From contig CAYPYD010000012.1 in NCBI GenBank assembly GCA_964415195.1, forward strand, positions 1 to 14,843: DNA of 14,843 nucleotides, given 5' to 3'. The stretch is from WTXA01 sp964415195 (GTDB lineage: Bacteria > Bacillota > TC1). Below, piece after piece: positions 13,549 to 14,843 of the stretch (its first letter is position 1; each line of letters begins with the position of its first letter). The position numbers and the translations under genes are program-made. Below the pieces are notes generated by a model. It ran no database searches. It was not told the DNA's origin and was given only the letters and a program-made list of their open reading frames with translations.

Positions 13549-14843
13549 ATGGAAATTAAATTAAAAGATGGCAAAGTATTAGAAGTAGATTCAGATAGCA
13601 ACTTATTTGATGTAGCAGGCAAGATTAGCAATAGATTGAAAAAAGAAGCCATAGTAGCCAAGGTTAATGGCAAAATGGTCGATATGAGTACCAAAGCAAA
13701 TGATGGAGACATAATCGAGATATTCACATTAGACAGTGAAGAGGGTCTTGATACATACAGACATAGCAGTGCTCATATAATGGCCGAAGCGGTTGGGGAA
13801 TTATTCCCTGATGTAAAGTTTGGTATTGGACCTGTAATCAAAGATGGTTTTTACTATGATTTTGATACGGAACATGTATTTACACCAGAAGATCTTGAAA
13901 AGATTGAAAGTAAAATAGCTGATATAGTTAAAAGAAATACACCTTTTATAAGAAAAGTACTTGTTAAGGAAGATGCTTTAGAATATTTTGGTACAAGAGG
14001 TGAGAAATATAAGGTGGAATTAATCCAAGACCTACCAGCTGGTGAAGAAATAAGTATTTATGAGCAAGGTGGCTTCTTAGATTTATGTCGTGGACCTCAT
14101 GTACCTTCAACTGGCTATTTAAAAGCCTATAAGTTGATGACTTTGGCAGGTGCCTATTGGAGAGGTAGCGAAAAGAACAAGATGCTACAAAGAATATATG
14201 CAACTTCATTTCCTAACAAAAAAGATTTAGAGGCATATTTACATAGACTTGAAGAAGCTAAAAAAAGAGACCATAGAAAACTTGGAGCTGAACTTGAGTT
14301 ATTTACTATTGAAGAAGAGGGACCTGGTTTTCCGATTTTTCTTCCAAAAGGTATGGTGCTTAGAAATCAACTTGAGGACTTTATGCGTGGATTGTATAAC
14401 AAGTGGGAGTATGAAGAAATTAAAACTCCGATAATCCTTAATAGAAAATTATGGGAACAGTCAGGTCACTGGGATCACTATAAGGAAAATATGTATTTTA
14501 CCAAAATTGATGAATTAGACTATGCAATTAAACCGATGAACTGTCCTGGTTGTATGTTAGTTTATAGACATAACCAACATAGTTATAGAGAACTACCTAT
14601 CAGGTATGCAGAAATGGGCTTGGTGCATCGTCATGAAAAATCAGGGGTATTACATGGACTAATGAGAGTCAGAGCCTTTACACAAGATGATGCCCATATT
14701 TTCATGCTTTATGATCAAATTAGAGATGAAATCAAAAAAGTAATTGAAATGGTTGATGAAGTATACAATACTTTTGATTTTAAATATAATGTAGAACTTT
14801 CAACTAGACCAGAAAAAGCAATGGGTTCTGTAGAAATGTGGGA
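13549..14843 (+). CDS. thrS: Threonyl-tRNA synthetase (5' part, runs off window)
   Basis: This class II synthetase charges tRNA-Thr. 431 complete codons are present with no stop before the edge; a full protein would be about 635 residues. Domains in order: TGS (1-62), the editing domain with His72 and His76 (HSSAH), Cys180 and His184 (LCRGPH) that clears mischarged Ser-tRNA-Thr, then the catalytic core with zinc ligands Cys332 (MNCPGC) and His383, and motif 2 around residues 358-380 (VHRHEKSG, RVRAFTQDD). Missing beyond the edge are the last zinc His, motif 3 and the anticodon-binding domain. The ATG has AAGGAGG (13537-13543) 5 bp upstream and follows the T-box terminator by 18 bp. Confidence 0.97.
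   Translation, partial: MEIKLKDGKVLEVDSDSNLFDVAGKISNRLKKEAIVAKVNGKMVDMSTKANDGDIIEIFTLDSEEGLDTYRHSSAHIMAEAVGELFPDVKFGIGPVIKDGFYYDFDTEHVFTPEDLEKIESKIADIVKRNTPFIRKVLVKEDALEYFGTRGEKYKVELIQDLPAGEEISIYEQGGFLDLCRGPHVPSTGYLKAYKLMTLAGAYWRGSEKNKMLQRIYATSFPNKKDLEAYLHRLEEAKKRDHRKLGAELELFTIEEEGPGFPIFLPKGMVLRNQLEDFMRGLYNKWEYEEIKTPIILNRKLWEQSGHWDHYKENMYFTKIDELDYAIKPMNCPGCMLVYRHNQHSYRELPIRYAEMGLVHRHEKSGVLHGLMRVRAFTQDDAHIFMLYDQIRDEIKKVIEMVDEVYNTFDFKYNVELSTRPEKAMGSVEMW

Noticed and set aside
14249..14434. Plus-strand 61-codon reading frame in the thrS region
   Set aside because: It is a different frame from the intact thrS, whose translation has all expected ThrRS motifs there.
1..14843. CRISPR array, insertion sequence, prophage or tRNA gene
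   Set aside because: I saw no regularly spaced repeats, transposase, integrase, phage gene or tRNA fold. The window reads as core chromosome.

Overview
The window looks like the chromosome of a low-GC, anaerobic, amino-acid-fermenting Firmicute (Clostridia/Tissierellia type). This rests on the A+T-rich sequence with strong AGGAGG-type ribosome binding sites, the sporulation-type sigma factor SigH, the radA-yacL-ispD-ispF-cysS-mrnC-rlmB-sigH gene order, ThyX, a T-box-controlled thrS, and apparent use of UGA as selenocysteine. I cannot name the species.

Layout. Bases 1-50 are the 3' end of a 5S rRNA, so an rRNA operon ends here. Next is a stand-alone diaminopropionate ammonia-lyase gene (195-1436) with its own extended -10 promoter and a clear hairpin terminator. 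A tightly packed plus-strand operon of twelve genes follows (about 1513-11244): an ECF transporter S component (probably for pantothenate), a CoaX-type pantothenate kinase, a Dus tRNA dihydrouridine synthase, RadA, the PIN/TRAM membrane protein YacL, IspD, IspF, CysS, mini-RNase III, ThyX, RlmB and SigH. Gaps are 0-2 bp or genes overlap by 1-20 bp, so translational coupling is likely. Compared with Bacillus, disA, gltX, cysE and yacP are absent from the cluster and thyX is inserted between mrnC and rlmB. A convergent minus-strand pepD dipeptidase gene (11255-12697) ends 10 bp from sigH.

The most interesting locus lies divergent from pepD. A Bcp/PrxQ-family peroxiredoxin gene (12813-13262) has an in-frame TGA exactly at the peroxidatic cysteine codon (TPG-U-T), followed by a hairpin that fits the bacterial SECIS layout. 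It is best read as a selenoprotein, and a standard gene caller would truncate it to the last 99 codons.

The window closes with a consensus promoter, a complete threonyl T-box leader (specifier ACC, antiterminator and terminator all visible) and the first 431 codons of thrS, which runs off the right edge. A second item worth checking is the CoaX protein, which lacks two conserved active-site residues (the Asp of DFGTAT is Asn and the Arg of GADR is Leu).
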